Part shown: in pieces, positions 37,163-50,074 of the stretch
How the letters are laid out: every line of letters begins with the position of its first letter
Position numbering within the stretch: position 1 is the first letter of the stretch
Source: Bilabrum cf. latius
Taxonomy: Eukaryota > Bigyra: Bicosoecida > Bigyra > Bicosoecida
Direction: 5' to 3'
Assembly (NCBI GenBank): GCA_965178125.1
Contig: OZ237770.1
Span: 62,001-126,000, forward strand
DNA length: 64,000 nucleotides
The notes under the pieces: generated by a model
Database searches by the model: none
Seen by the model: the letters and a program-made list of their open reading frames with translations, nothing else
What the model was told of the DNA's origin: nothing
Made by a program: the position numbers and the translations under genes

Positions 37163-40100
37163 TCACTGACCCCCACTACCATGACTCTTCCGCCTTCCAC
37201 CTCTAGACTATGCACACCGCGTGGGTCTCACCGCTTTCCATGCCCTCCCGTTCCACTCGTACTCTCTCGCTAGCCCGGGCGCAGGAACCCCATGGCATCC
37301 CTTGGCCTTCATGCACTGCTTGACTACTTCGTCCTGGAATGCTTGGAACAACCGACCAATCTCCGATAGGTCTCTAGATGTTCCACCCCCTGAATCTCGG
37401 GAAGAGTTTGGCATGGCAGTGCCCAGTAGAAGCTACTCAAGGCCAGCAGTTGGCCGCTCCGATATCGACCGACCCGAAGCCTCAGGCACGTCAAACCCTC
37501 CATCGCACTGTTCCTCGCTTGCTTGATGGGGCAGCATTTTGAGTCTTCCTGACAGGTAGTCATCCTGCAGCAGCAACAGCCCGCTCTGGTGAGCGCATGC
37601 AACTGCATGTGATCCAGCCACAGACCACCGGAGGTGCAGGCCATCACGCACCAACAGGTTCATCCTGTCTTCAATACACAATAGTTGGTTCATGCCAGGA
37701 TGATCCGCAGCTCGTGCACGTCTGATCAACTACTACGGACGTAACGGAGCTTCCCAAACCTGACGACAATTAGTGGGTCTGGCAACTTCAGAGAGCATAC
37801 CGAGCAAGTGAACTGCCGTTGTCGCGCCCCTCAGGTCCTGAATGATCACTGCAATCGGCGAAGCTTCCTCGACTCCTTTGCTGCATTCCGTGCCCGAACT
37901 GCTGGAATGAGTGGCGCGTCGTATACACCGTCCCTGCTCCACTTTAAGATCAGGCACACAGCCAGTGCTTGGCTCTTGGATGTCTCCTGCATTTCCAGCT
38001 GCCCTGATGTATGCAAACTGGAGCTCGTGAGCTGCCGTATACCATCGCAGTGCACGCTAAGCTACCAGGAGTACGGCGGCCAATTGTGGCGAGCCACCGA
38101 GCACCTGTCCTACCACTGTATCCTCGTCGACAGGAGACATTGGGTCACTTCCACCCTAAAAATACCCATTATAAGTCCATTGCGATGGAACTACGCTTGC
38201 TCGCAAGAGGTCGGTGCCGGTCGTGACAGTCTATCGTGGCTCTGGATGGGACCAAGGTGAGTCAGAAGCGGATGCCTCCCCCCATGATTCCCACTGTACC
38301 GTTCGGACTGACGTAGCGAGGTCCACTGGTCGAGTAATCCGCACATACATGCCGCCATCACTCAAACGGCCACCGGGGCCATCCAAGTGCTGCAATGCAG
38401 CCGCTGCTTGATCTGGATGCACGCATCTATTGGCTTGTCGATCGCATTCATGCAGCAAAGCCCTGCCCAGACTTGCCACCATTGTTTGAACTCTAGTACA
38501 CTGTAGCTAGTACATTTTCTCAGTTGCAGCAGCCCAGCCGAGATTGAAGGACTTGTGTCGTACTGCTGGATCATTGAGTTTACGGGAGCTCTTGCTAAAA
38601 TCCGCTGCACCAACAACATCGCTCCTTCGCAGTAACTTTCGAAGCTTGTCCCTCCCTGGAACACTAATGGCTTTGGAAATACCCAGGCTGGGCCAAGGCA
38701 ACTAATAGTATGGACGAATCAGCACTGGCAGCCAGCAGGAACATGCAGGGTATCGGCTTCTCTCACACCATGCCATGAGCCCCAGCAAGTACGCGAGCAA
38801 GCAAGTGAAAAACAAACCGAGCCACATCAACGCCCAGCTGATATGAGCAATCGTGGCTACCCCATGCAGAAACATGAGCCCAAAAAGTAGCACACCTGTA
38901 CCTACAGCAGACACCAACGACAGAACCAGAGGTGGTATGCATCCGAACAACTTCGTCTCACCGGTAAGCACACGTGCCATTCTAAGCAAAGTCTTTGATG
39001 GTAAGCTCTTGTTTGAAATCATGCGCTGGTAACGCAAAAAGAGCGGAATCTACCTTGAACTGACGACTCCATCTGGCCCCGGAGAACAAACAGACAGACT
39101 CAGGCAAACGCAACAAAAGGTGACAATCGCCCAGGCAAGACCAGCATGCTACTGGAGGTTGTCTGGTGCATCAATGTAGCGCCTGACAAACTAAACAGAA
39201 ACGAGTATGATGCTTGGCGGCGACAAAAATGCGTAGATCACAATGGTGATTTTCGCTAGTTGCACCACGTGTGGCATGCGGACATGCACAGTCTCTGGTT
39301 GATCGAAGTCCCCGTTCCCCTCTCGCATGAGGGTTACTGGATCCTGTAACCTCACTCCAAGACGCATCCTGGCGAGACCCTCGCTAGTGCGACAGTCGAT
39401 CCGCTGTATGCCGCTACTGCCATGGAAGGTGAGGCGAATTTTGGCATCGTCTCGCCTGAGCTAACATAGTATCAATTCAATGATCAGTGGCACCAAGCCC
39501 AGCAAATACCACAACCAATACACGTGTGTGTTTGACGACGAAGCCTCTGTTGATACGATAAATGACATTGCAGGAGCCTACTCAGAAGGTGTGCCAGAGA
39601 GCAACAGCTCAAGCGTTGCTCCTGCTCCCATCCACGTCAGTACTGGCATCCACGACCAAATCTCTTCCTTAAAGTGCACCTGCCTGCGGAGGAAAGACCT
39701 CATTTGAAGAGTCTCAAGTATGGCTGCTATGCTTGATTCCACGGGCGAGCGACACGGCTCTGCCTTATCAGCATACTCAGAGAATGCACCAGCGATTACC
39801 GCAACTGAGGCCAGTACACCAGCTGCACACAGCGCAATCCCCTCCAACAGGCCGTCAGATCGAAGCACAATGCCCTGTGCGCCTTGGTTCTCGCCAGGGA
39901 GGGTGTGGTTCAAAGGTGAGGCTTCACAGCGCCACGGCCAGCGACTGTACACGATCAGTTGACAACCAGTGTCGCTCGACAGCAGAGGCACGGTAGTCCC
40001 AAGTACACCCATGCAAAGTTCAAACCTCGTTGCATCTACGACTGGCCCGTCCAGATCAAAGTTGGTGTGCTATTTATCGAGCCTGACACGATCAAGAGCG

Positions 40101-42039
40101 AACCGGTCCTCGTCCGACGGCTGTCCCCAGGGGCTGCACGCCAAGCGGCCATCTTGAAGGTCAGAGGTGACTAGGACCGAAGATGCGCCGTGGGAGCTTG
40201 CTGCACCATATGCACTCCTGTATCGGAGCACTGCCTCAGAAAGACCTTCCCAGTCCAGGCCTACCTGTTTATGCATTCGCTGGCACCTAGCTCGGTATGC
40301 CCCCACGCAGCCAATGAGAAAGAGGGCAAACACACCAAACGCGAACGCCAGCATGGCCGCTCCGAATTGTACCCGGGATGCACATGCGGGCCGGCAACAT
40401 ATGCGATCCATGTCTTTTAGTCGAGCTGTTCTGTTCACACGTTCCAGGTCGCGCTTCACATCGATGTCTGCCTGCCTGCATCCTGCCCAATGGCTCTGCG
40501 CGTATTGCAGCAAGCTTTCCTGGTCCTAGGATTCTGAAGTCCGTTCCAACTCGCGCTATCGATTTGTGTTGCATACGTCAAGTTCTACATCCTAAGGTGC
40601 TCCTCTCCGAATCCTCGGTGGCTTGTCAGTGAAGCCTTGGGGATCCGTACGAACTGGACTTGCTGTAGAGCCTGTATATGCGCAGTACAGCAAAGCCAGT
40701 CGATTAGTACTGATATGGCAAGGCTCCAGCGCGCGGCTCGTTTCGGAACCCCTCTCAAAGATGCGATCGGGAGCACTTGCGCCAATCATGCCGAGCGGCA
40801 CTCCGTCTGACACAATGTCCTCGCTTCGAACCTGAGTTTCCCTGGATTCCACGCCATCATCGCTGCACTTGTCACCTCGATCCTAAACACCCGGCATGTC
40901 TTCCCTCCAGTGTATCCAATCGGTCGCCTCTGAGCACAAGGTCGCTTTGGCCCCGTCTGACGCCAGAACGAGCAGCACACACTCGTGGAGTGGCATCGGA
41001 TCCGGAGCCATTGGAGATTGTATACTGGTTGATCCCTCATTATTGGATCTCGCAGCGAATGACTTGGATGGAACTGCACCAGTGGTCTCGTTTTCCTCGC
41101 CGGTGCTGGAAACACGCCGACAAGGACTATCGCTAGTACCGTTGCTTGCATCATCGACCGGCTCGTCGGCCTGCTCGATGAGGCGCATCCTCTCAACCCA
41201 ACAGCGCTCTTCGACAAGGTCATCACCATCACGTATGATAGTCTTGGCTGCCCGCGCCTCATCCTCTTCCCGCTCCTTGGTAGGGTCTGACAGCACGCAA
41301 GCAGCCCTGAGGGACTCACCCACGAAAATGCTCGCCTGCAACTGAGCCGCGCGCAACACCACCTTGGCCCAGTCGGTCTGCATGCCAGATTTGGAGCGAA
41401 TCTGTGTGGCAAGCTTTGCACTGCCAGTTTCGGAATTGCGCGATGCCCGTGATGCTCCGCATAGTGCTGCAGCAGCAGCCTCCTCGAGCCCTAGCGCTGA
41501 AGCCAGGCCTCTTGGCCCTTCGACTTGACCAACTGTCGCAATTGCATCCTAAATGAGCCCAGTCTCCGACTGGCGCAGCTTTGCACAGCTGCTATTCCCA
41601 GTGCCAGCGGACTGGAACAGGGCTTGTACCTGCGGACTGCGCAAAGCGCGAAAGTTACGCATGCAACTCTCTGCTTCCGCGAGCCATCCCCCAAGGGCTA
41701 TTCCATGACCGATTGCATACTTGCTCGGGTCATCACCAGCCTGCACGATTCGCTGGACACACTGAGAGACGAGAGCCTACCTTTCCATTTGAGATCTGTC
41801 CACTCCTTGGCACGCTGTCCATGTTGCTTTCGAGGCTTGCTCGAGTGATTCAAAATCTCTCAAATGCAGGAATTGGGACACAGTCTTTAGTACGCCTGCA
41901 TTCACTCAAGAAATCTTACAGTACTAGACGGGAGCAATGTGCAACAGCCAAGGCAGTGCACTCAGGGCACGAACATCCTGCGAAGGCCACCTTCATCTTA
42001 CTTACGATAATTGCTTGATACAACGTGGCTAAGTGCCAT
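37163..42039 (-). CDS. Giant multi-pass membrane protein of unknown function
   Basis: Exon 1 (42039-42006) and exon 2 (41895-37163) flank a 110-nt intron with a GTAAGT donor, phase 1. The spliced frame encodes about 1588 residues, ends at TGA 37165-37163, and holds 21 in-frame TAGs, the most of any gene here, without a single TAA or TGA. The N-terminal 500 residues look soluble, partly helical. Roughly seven to nine hydrophobic segments lie between about residues 520 and 1060 (for example LAFAFGVFALFLIGCVGAY; VYWLWYLLGLVPLIIELIL; a closing pair near 996-1055). The C-terminal 500 residues are soluble and Gln/Ser-rich. I recognise no family; transporter, channel or receptor cannot be told apart. 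It appears as about a dozen unrelated short ORFs under the standard code. Confidence 0.8.
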
Positions 42040-43016
42040 TGTTACGCTCAGCCGGCGTCCGTGTGAGTGGGTTTGCTTGTTTTGCAATGTTTGTTGGGAC
42101 GCCTCCAGAAATACAGAAATAAATCTACAGAAATACATTGTTGGCTCCCGGGACTTAAGTTGTACGGTGCTGTTTGGCTCGAGAAAATCTTGGTTCCATT
42201 TTGAGCGGCGCCTCAGTGCGCGCCTGGTCCACGAAAACTGGGGTTGATGGCTTGCATATAATCCTTTTAATATATTTATTGTGGTCGCTGTTGCATTTAT
42301 GTACTAAATGAGAACTGTATTGAGAAAACTGGCAAGCTTGCAAATCGCGGATCGGCACGTGAGCACTTTTTTGCTGTTTCCGGGCGTTCCAATAATAGCT
42401 GCAAAAAGGCCCAAAGGGTGTATCTTCGAAAGCCTAGTTTAAGTAGATTGATGCGGATTGTCTGCGGTTATGCGGAGAAACCGCTTGCACTGCACGTGTA
42501 GACTGCCAGGCTGCAGCGGCTTGTGGACCGCTTCAGGAACTCGCTACTCACGATGTATATTCCATGGTCGTTCGCATAATTTGATTATTGTTTGTTCATT
42601 TAGTCTGAAACTATCGTTTGAATTGAATCAGACACGCAAGTAGGCGTGCAGCGGCCTTGGAAGGTGGGGGGCTTGAACGACCTGCCAAGACGCCTACTTT
42701 CGGCTCGCCCTCTTTCGAGCCAGAGTACCCCATGCATCAAGCTAGCAACCCTGGTGTTTTTATACTATAGATTTCTGTTCTTTCGGCGAGTTTGGGTCGA
42801 TTCTGTTTTGGGCCAATGTGGCTTCTGCGCGATAGTCCGAGGGCGTATTCGCCAAACTGGGATTTTCTTTTATTGCGGGTAGCTCCCACAATCGTTGCTT
42901 GATGCCGATGCCAATTCACCATTCACATTTTTACCGAATTCATTACCTGATTTCCGATTGCAGCGCAATTTTGAGGATACGAAGCCCTGAAACGAGTCCT
43001 AGCGAGCTGAGGCGCC
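42040..43016. other. AT-richer intergenic region
   Basis: It lies upstream of the membrane-protein gene and of the tentative + gene. Base composition is clearly lower in GC than the coding blocks to the left. No ORF with support. Confidence 0.5.
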
Positions 43017-44416
43017 ATGGCAGCGGCCTCCTCTTCTGACCATTTGAGCGATGCCTGCCGCTACCAGAGGCCATCATTGAATCAATTAGCAGTGGAAATA
43101 GTTACCTTGACTGCTCAACTGCTTGCTGCCAGCGAGTGAGAGCAAGCTCGCACGACATCCGGAGATTCGGGCAAAGCCGACAGACGGTCATCGACATTAC
43201 GACTAGATGATCTGATCAAGGCTGCTTTTAGAAATAGAGAATTTATCGCTCGGGACCTGATCGTCGACGATTGCAGCATAGGCCCTGTCAGGAACGTATT
43301 ACGCGTAGCAGGGCTTGGTGGCGGCCTGCCCTTGGGACGATGAGCTGAGCCGACGTGGCCAAGTCGCTGTTTTAGTTTTGCAACAGCCGGAACTCCAGTT
43401 CGTCACTTGGCATAGATGTAACTCGTGCTATACTTGCTAAACGGTATGAAATGGTCTTTAGAATATTCCAGGCATTGGGAGGCAAAATCAACGGTGCTAG
43501 CAAGTCGAGCAGCAGGGCTGCCGGCATCGTCCCAGCCTAGATCCTTTCAGCAGCAGGAGCTGCCGCCCGCATTCTCATCGGTGCAAGTCTCGAGGCGTCA
43601 TGGGTTAAGGACGTAATCGACATGGAGGAGAAAACCATGGAATCTATGGGTGCCCACCTATTGAGCCCAACAAGTACGCGTGGCCAGAATTGCGTCGCCA
43701 GACTTGCTGGGCCTAGCCAAGGTTCAAGGACCGGAACTGCATAGATGCAACGGTGCCAAGGCTGGCGGAAGTCCAGGCCTGGTATCATCATTGGAAGGTT
43801 TGTTTGCTAGGATCGTAGAATCCCAGCCAGAAGTTGTTGCCCCAGCGGCACCGCCACCAGCCCGCTCGTCGTCGTCATCATCCGGGGCATCAGCTGCACA
43901 TAGGCCCGTAGCACCGAGATTCAATCAGCTCATAGACAAGCGAGCAGGGCCTGGGCGAAGGCTGGAAAGAGTATCTTTTCACAGGGACAGGGGAGGGCGG
44001 CGGCACCCTCCTCTAGCTTTAGCTCTGCCAGTGCGTTTGGTCCATCTAGAGCTAGTAGCCTGTCAAGTACTGCGGACTAGACGCCAACAAGCGGTACTGG
44101 ATTAGAAGACGAAGACAATTAGCAGCCACCAGAGGTGAAGTAGAGCGGCGCACAGGCCGAGCAGGTGCAGGGCGGCGCGGGCGGAGCCGCAGCAGGGTTT
44201 GGCCCGGAGGAATTCAGTGTAGAGGAAATTAAGAACATATTGATCCCAACAGACATGGTTCATGGCTCCGATAGAAGGACCAGGCAGGCAGGGATGGTCA
44301 GCGCTGACCAGAGCGGTGAGTATGATGGTGCAACATCGCTTGGGCTGAGATCAATCTTGGGCAGGCGAGACAGCCATAGACGGTAGCCACGACCATCGCA
44401 TAAGCTGCGGTAGTGA
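43017..44416 (+). CDS. Tentative spliced gene, hypothetical protein
   Basis: ATG 43017 opens a plausible segment (MAAASSSDHLSDACRYQ) ending at TGA 43137. A GTGAGA donor at 43136 spliced to an acceptor about 48 nt on continues into a good segment (LDDLIKAAFRNREFIARDL). A second splice from GTAGCA near 43304 to TTTTAG near 43374 enters a frame free of TAA/TGA to 44416, with about ten TAGs. That frame contains convincing stretches (DVTRAILAKRYEMVFRIFQA, AGIVPAQILSAAGAAARILI, TPTSGTGLEDEDNQQPPEV, EEIKNILIP). Between about 43730 and 43990 another frame has the better composition (poly-Ser, Pro), so a further short intron or a sequence error is likely there. The exon model is mine and not certain. 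No family recognised. Confidence 0.45.
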
Positions 44417-44962
44417 TATGCGCGGCGGAGGCAGAGAAATGACAGAAAGGAGTTGCGGATCACTGCAGCGAGCATGCTGCCTGCCGGCCACCACCAGTGA
44501 CATGATATCATGTGCAAGTCAGCCGGTGTATGATATTAAAAATATTCCAAAAGTACGACTCCGTCTCTCTATTATCCATTATTTGGCTTGTAGAAGGCAT
44601 ACATGGCGAAAATGTTGTCGGCACGTTGCTGTCTGTATTGTCTTCCCTGGCCCGTACCGCGCAACTCAAAACGTTCCGGAACTTTTGCAGCTGGTAAAAC
44701 GATTTTGAATGGGCATTATTATATAATTGTGCGAACAATCGCAGACCGCTTAAACCGCGTAACGATGAAATCTGCCGAGCCATGGAGGTGTGTGCGAAAT
44801 AGTATCGCAGCGACTGCATCGACATAAAGCCAAAACGCAGCACGTAAACCAGAATTTCTGGAGTCTTATGATTGCTTTAGAATAAATCCCTGGTGTTTAG
44901 TTCTATATCACCTCTATGTAAGCTGCTTGGGCCGGAGTTTTGAAATCCGCCCCGGACCGCGA

Positions 44963-45368
44963 ATGTTGCGTGCCAGGAGCACCAACGTAGTTAAGACACG
45001 ATCGAAAGGAGGCATGGCATAGCCGCCGCGTGGAATTCCTGGATCCACCAAGGCGAAAGGTATGGTGCCTGGCAGCGCCACACCAGACGGGAGTGCCAGT
45101 GGCCCGCTAGCAGTAGGCCTAGTCTAGCGGTCAGCGTCCACCACTGGTCCTCTGCCCACTCGGTCTACAAGCAGTTCGTCGCCTTCACCCCCTCCTCTTT
45201 CTCCTCTTTCCACCTTACTGCCTGCTTGCTACACTCGTCCAAGGCAGAGAGCGACTTAAACGCCTGCCAGCAGAACAACACGACGAGACGGCCAGAGTGT
45301 CCTAGGATCCTAGGGGAGGCGCTGGTCCGCGGTGCTAGCATGAGGCTTGTCGCAAACGACTGACTCAT
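44963..45368. other. Overlapping antisense ORFs, one of which may be real
   Basis: On the + strand ATG 44963 to TAA 45257-45259 gives about 98 residues, Ser/Pro-rich, with two TAGs. On the - strand ATG 45368 to TAA 44993-44991 gives about 125 residues with one TAG and several Trp. Neither has a known domain, and composition does not decide between them. Confidence 0.25.
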
Positions 45369-46697
45369 TTTGGTTCTTTCGAGCAGTGATGGTGTTTTTG
45401 CGAGAGCTCTTGCGCTTCTTCAGCGCTCGTGAGGCTGACCAGCCAAGCCCCACTCTTGTACCGCGCAAATGGATGAATTGATCTATCAACTCAGGGAACG
45501 ATTATGTTTGCTAGGTCTTATTGTAAAAGATGGCCTAGCTTGCGCATCTTTAGTTCTTGATGCGAAATTTTTGCTGATCATATGCTTGGTCTGGCTTGAC
45601 CATACTTAAGAAGTGAGTGACGAAGTGTTTTCTGGCAATTAATGAAGCATGCATGAAACAGATTCCAAAACGTTTGTGCATTATGCTTGCGTTGCTCCTT
45701 CTGGTTCAAAACTTTGAAATTACTTCATGGGTTCGGGACACTCAATTGGCTTTAGCTGCTGGGCATTAGCGATGGGACTGCGCGACGCTGGAGGACCAGA
45801 TAACTACATTCGATGCTTTCGAGAAAGAAAATAAATGCTATGTCTGACCCACGAGTGATGCTACTTGTTGCGTTGGGACTAGTATTGAGGCTGGTGCAGC
45901 CCATACCCACCTGCTGGTGGCGTCCACCGACGGCAGTCATGCCAAACTTTGAAGGGCTTATATTGTGAGCAGCGAGCAGCGGAATTACCCGATATAGATT
46001 GCAGGCCTCGAGATCTAGCTCTATATTTAAATTCAAGACTCTAGTCTAGGCCTATGCAATAGCCTAGCGTGTACAAAATGAGTTCGGAGCCGGAATTCCA
46101 AGTGCAACTCGCTATCAGCTTCGACTGGACACAAAGATACAGGAATTTTACGCCTTAATTAACGAAGTTGGTAGCTTGATTGTATGGTAAGACTATATTC
46201 TTGTGTTATTTTTCACGTAATGCATTATTTGTACCCATATACAAGACGCCTGTAGCAATCTTGCCTCTGTAGGATTCTTTTTGGCATCGCCGAACTTCTC
46301 ATTATGTTTGTATCGCAGACCAACGAGTATCCAAGTATATCCAAGTAGTGGAAACAATTGAGCATCTGACTGCAAACTCCACTTTTCAGCAAACCAAGCG
46401 CATTCGGCCTTGTGCTGCTCGTGTGACCATCGTTTGATACATTGAAGTGTAAGTCTTCAGTTGCTACGGTAGATTCGATTTGATATCATGCATGTCAACT
46501 GAAGAGAAGCGGTGCAATTCTGGTTTTGATTGGGCAAAGTCCTGGAAACTTCGCATACGAGTTGCACAAACCTTTTTTCTCCTATGTGTACGTTTGGAAG
46601 AGGTACGCCATGCATCGCTCTTGCATTCTTATGGTATTCTCGACGTGTTCACAGCAGTCAACTCACATCTCGCAGTTGACCTGTGCACCCCTGTCGC
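45369..46697. other. AT-rich intergenic region
   Basis: It may contain decayed or unrecognised 5' exons of the following kinase-like gene (for example a fragment resembling VVETIEHLTANSTFQQTKRI near 46330-46420), but no exon can be joined with confidence. Confidence 0.4.
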
Positions 46698-47978
46698 ATG
46701 AATTTATACAAGCTTGTTGAGGACGTAGGCGGCCTTGGCACTGCTGAAGTTGGCATATATGTGGCAAGGGGCGTAATCCGAGCGCTGGCATTGATGCACA
46801 AGCGGAATCGCGCTCACAAGCACCTGAGGCTGGAATCGGTTAGAATCTCAGAAGAGCAGACTATCGAGATTCAGGTTTCGCCCTCTTTTAGGCCAGGCCA
46901 AAGCGGCCATACAGACGGTACGCGAGCCTACACTGCCCCAGAAGGAACGGAGGGGAAGCATCACGATCCAATCAAGGCCGACATGTGGAGCCTTGGCGTA
47001 CTGCTATGCTGCATGGTAATGGGAAGGCCCCCCTGCGGCAAAGCGGACGAGTCCGATCCTTACTTCCGTGTTATCAAAGCAAGGAGCATCACAGGGATGG
47101 ACGAGTTCTGGGCCGATCATATTCGGAAGTGCAAAATTCGGATTCGATTCGACTGGGATACTGCTCGGTTCCAGTCTCTAATTGTAGGGCTTCTGCGAGT
47201 AGATCCAAGCCGACGCCTCAGCATGCAGGAAGTGTTGGATCACCCATGGGTGTGCAGTGCGTGCCCCCTAGAAGACCACTGCAGAGGCTACTTGTAGGAG
47301 GCGTGCAAGCGACTAGCTGGCCCTACCGGAGGCTCTGAGGATGGCCATATTATGGACGATTAGAATTTTGGAGCCGCTGCCGGCGGGGCTTCGACGTCTG
47401 CCGCAAGTTCAGGCTATGCGATAGGGCAGGCACCAGCGTCACAGCGTGCTCGTGGACCTGCTGCAAAGGTGCAGGGAGTTCCTAGAGCTCCGATAGAAGA
47501 TACCGGAGTCATTCAGTCAGGTGATAGGGGCGGTCAGCCTGAGCCAGTCGACAGCAAGTGCGCTGGCATTAGGGCTAAGCCTGATGCACACGGCGGGAAA
47601 TTGCAACGGCTGGGGTCGAACGCAGGCATGCTACCAGAGGCAGACGTGCAAGAGCGTGGCAGGAGCCCGGAAGTGCCTGGTGGCGTACCCCAGAATCAAT
47701 TGTTGATGCGATGTCCATCGTGCAGCCTGAGATAGCTTGCTGCCGAGCAGCAGGATGTGCTTATACACCAAGAGATGCGTTGTATTGAGTGCGGCTAGCA
47801 GCTGAAAGCAAGCCGGAGTTCTTCAGCGGTGGGCTCAAACCAACTCGACCCGTGTCACGATGCAGATGAGCAAATCGAGGTAAGTGCAGAGGATGACACG
47901 AGTAAGGAAAAACGCGAAGACGAGGGCGTAACAGCAGTCGACAGCGAGGATGAAGACGAGGACGAAGTCGAGCATTAA
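46698..47978 (+). CDS. Kinase-like protein 1 (pseudokinase lacking N-lobe)
   Basis: From ATG 46698 to TAA 47976-47978 the frame gives about 426 residues with four TAGs (first at 47295). It begins inside the kinase fold (LYKLVEDVGGLG), so an N-lobe is missing or on unresolved exons. The catalytic loop is AHKHLRLESV instead of HRDxKxxN, so the catalytic Asp is absent, and no DFG is present. APE-like (YTAPEG), DMWSLG and HPWVC motifs remain. The Cys motif WVCSACP....CRG shared by the whole array follows. The C-terminal half, reached only through TAGs, is Gly/Gln-rich, has two CxxC pairs (RCPSCS, RCIECGQQ: a possible zinc knuckle) and ends in an acidic DEDEDEDEVEH. Probably a non-catalytic scaffold; inferred from missing residues. 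Confidence 0.7.
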
Positions 47979-49280
47979 GGCAAGGACGAGGATAGGATCG
48001 AAGGCGAAGACGAGGTTTGAGACAAGAATGAAGACGAAGATCATAAGGATGAATACGAGGTCACCAGTGCTAGACGAAGACGGAGACGACGAAGACAGTG
48101 CTTGTCCAGCTAAGGGCCATTGATATCCAGGACCACTGGTGGTCAGCATAGGCCTGAATTGCCCTTTGCCGTGGAGAGGCACTGAAGCTTCCGCTACACA
48201 GAACATAGCGGTGATTGGCTTGAACTGGACTGGTGGTACAAGCATGAATGTAGGGCTACGTAGCTACAGCTTGGACTCGTGGGACTATTTTAGAATCTGC
48301 TTACATCCGGATTACGATGTAGACCCCCGGATTGGTCAGATAGGCTGTAGGCTAGAGACTGGGAACCAACGGAACGTCTTTTCTACGCCAACCTGGCGAG
48401 CTCCGAAGGAATCCGGGTTCCGGATTCCGGATAACAAGGCAAAATGCCTGTGGCCTATGTACTGTATCTAGGTAGGTGCCTATAGCTTCGCTCACTCCCG
48501 CCCCTAGACATCCTTACCGCCGCTCACATTAACACATAGATTGGCCGCTCCAGTCTCTACTCTAACTCAAGCGCCTTGCTTTGCCCTAGCTTCAGCACTC
48601 GATTCAGATGAATCGTGACTCCGTGCGAGCGAATCGTATTTCCGTCCCACCGCCGCCCCGGCGCGGGCCCGTCTTGAGCCGGGAGCTCAGCAACGCCGTG
48701 TAGCAGCTGGCGAGTTGGCCAACCACCGATGATCCGAAAAATGTGTTTCCGTGGTGCCTGTCGGGATCCAGACCTAGCTATTCCATTGAGGTGCGTCACT
48801 AGTCTAGGTGTAGGTCAAGGGGGGCCAGATCTATGGAGGGCAAGAATCTACCAGCGGGAGGCATCACACCGGTAGCTGCCACCTGTGTTGGATCCTTCCT
48901 CCTGTAGTACCCCTGCAGTCGCCTAAATCATGGCCTAGCTGACTCATCTAGTCGCCTCGATACTTCGTGCAGTCACACACCAACTGTGAGCCGCTGTAAG
49001 CTTCCATTAACGCTCTTCACGCTACCATAGTCAGTGACCACACCCAACGACTGCGACACGCCCGCTGCCGGCAGTCCGCCGAGCTGCATGCAACGACTGC
49101 ATCGCTGAACCTCGCAAAGATCGTGTGTAAATCCGAGACCATCCAATAAGATCACCAGTAGACATTGTGCCAGCGTCTGACGCTGATGATGCTGTGGATA
49201 TCCGCAATACATCGTAGCGCATCCTGAACTGCACGAACGGCCGCCATCGTCATTTTATACCTGAACTCTGCTGCGAATCA
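47979..49280. other. Intergenic region with acidic-tail remnant
   Basis: The first 150 bp continue the GAC/GAG-rich composition of the preceding gene's 3' end beyond its TAA, like a duplicated or eroded tail. An ORF near 48112-48610 (+) stays open with TAG as sense but has no recognised domain. Confidence 0.35.
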
Positions 49281-50039
49281 ATGAGTGCTCCTTCTACATG
49301 CCCAATGGCCAAATCACGGATCCACTCCCACAGTTGGAGCAGTTCCATAAAAAAAAAAGACGTCCCCTACCCCTCAGCTCCCACTCCTCCCCCTGGGACA
49401 GTCCGCCCCGAATCGACTGAGCCGCTCAGTCTCGTCTCGCACATGCTAAACCACACTCGTCACAAATGTACACGTTACCTCTGTCCTTGCACCGTCCGCG
49501 CCTCCAGGCTCGCCCCGGTGCCTCCCTGTCAGTTCCAACCCCATTCTGATCTGCTGTCATCCCCGCGCCCTTGCGAGTCAGCCCTCGTCAGAAATCCTGC
49601 CGCCTCGTGGTCTGGATCCACTTGGCTGCACCCGCTTCCCCTCCCTACCCAATGGGCCTCCACGCTCCCGAGCCTGCTGGCTTGCTCGGGCCTGTCAGTG
49701 CCCCTTCGTCGTCCCCGCCACGCGCCTGGTACCGCGCTCAGGGCCTCCCTTCCTCCCTATCCCCCGCTCATCTTGGTGTCCTTCTACTTCTCTCCTCTTG
49801 CCCTACTCGGCCCCCCCTCACTCCTACCGCCCACCGCCCCCTTCGTCTGCTCTGTCCTGACCCGTTGCCCTACTCTACCCCCCCCCCCTTTTTGCCGCTC
49901 CGTCATCTCCTTCCGTCGCTGCTGTTCTCCGCCTGCCTGCACCTTGCCGCTGTCTCCCTCCCCAGCGGAGCCCTCACTGCCGTCTCCCAGACCTCAATCC
50001 CAATGTCTTGACGACACAGATAAGCATGCCATCCACTGA
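49281..50039 (+). repeat. Pyrimidine-rich dispersed segment
   Basis: The + strand is strongly C/T-rich and open for about 250 codons (Pro/Ser/Leu-rich), which the composition alone may explain. Similar C/T-rich blocks lie at 61490-61990 (+) and, inverted, at 53550-54100. The latter two share a PxDTALS-coding stretch. I treat these as members of a dispersed repeat family rather than genes. Confidence 0.4.
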
Positions 50040-50074
50040 CACCGGCACTGGACCGATGCTGACGCCGAGCAGGG

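Noticed and set aside
47835-48245. Hydrophobic minus-strand ORF resembling membrane segments
   Set aside because: It is the antisense of the acidic GAC/GAG-rich tail of kinase-like gene 1, which automatically reads as Val/Leu/Phe.
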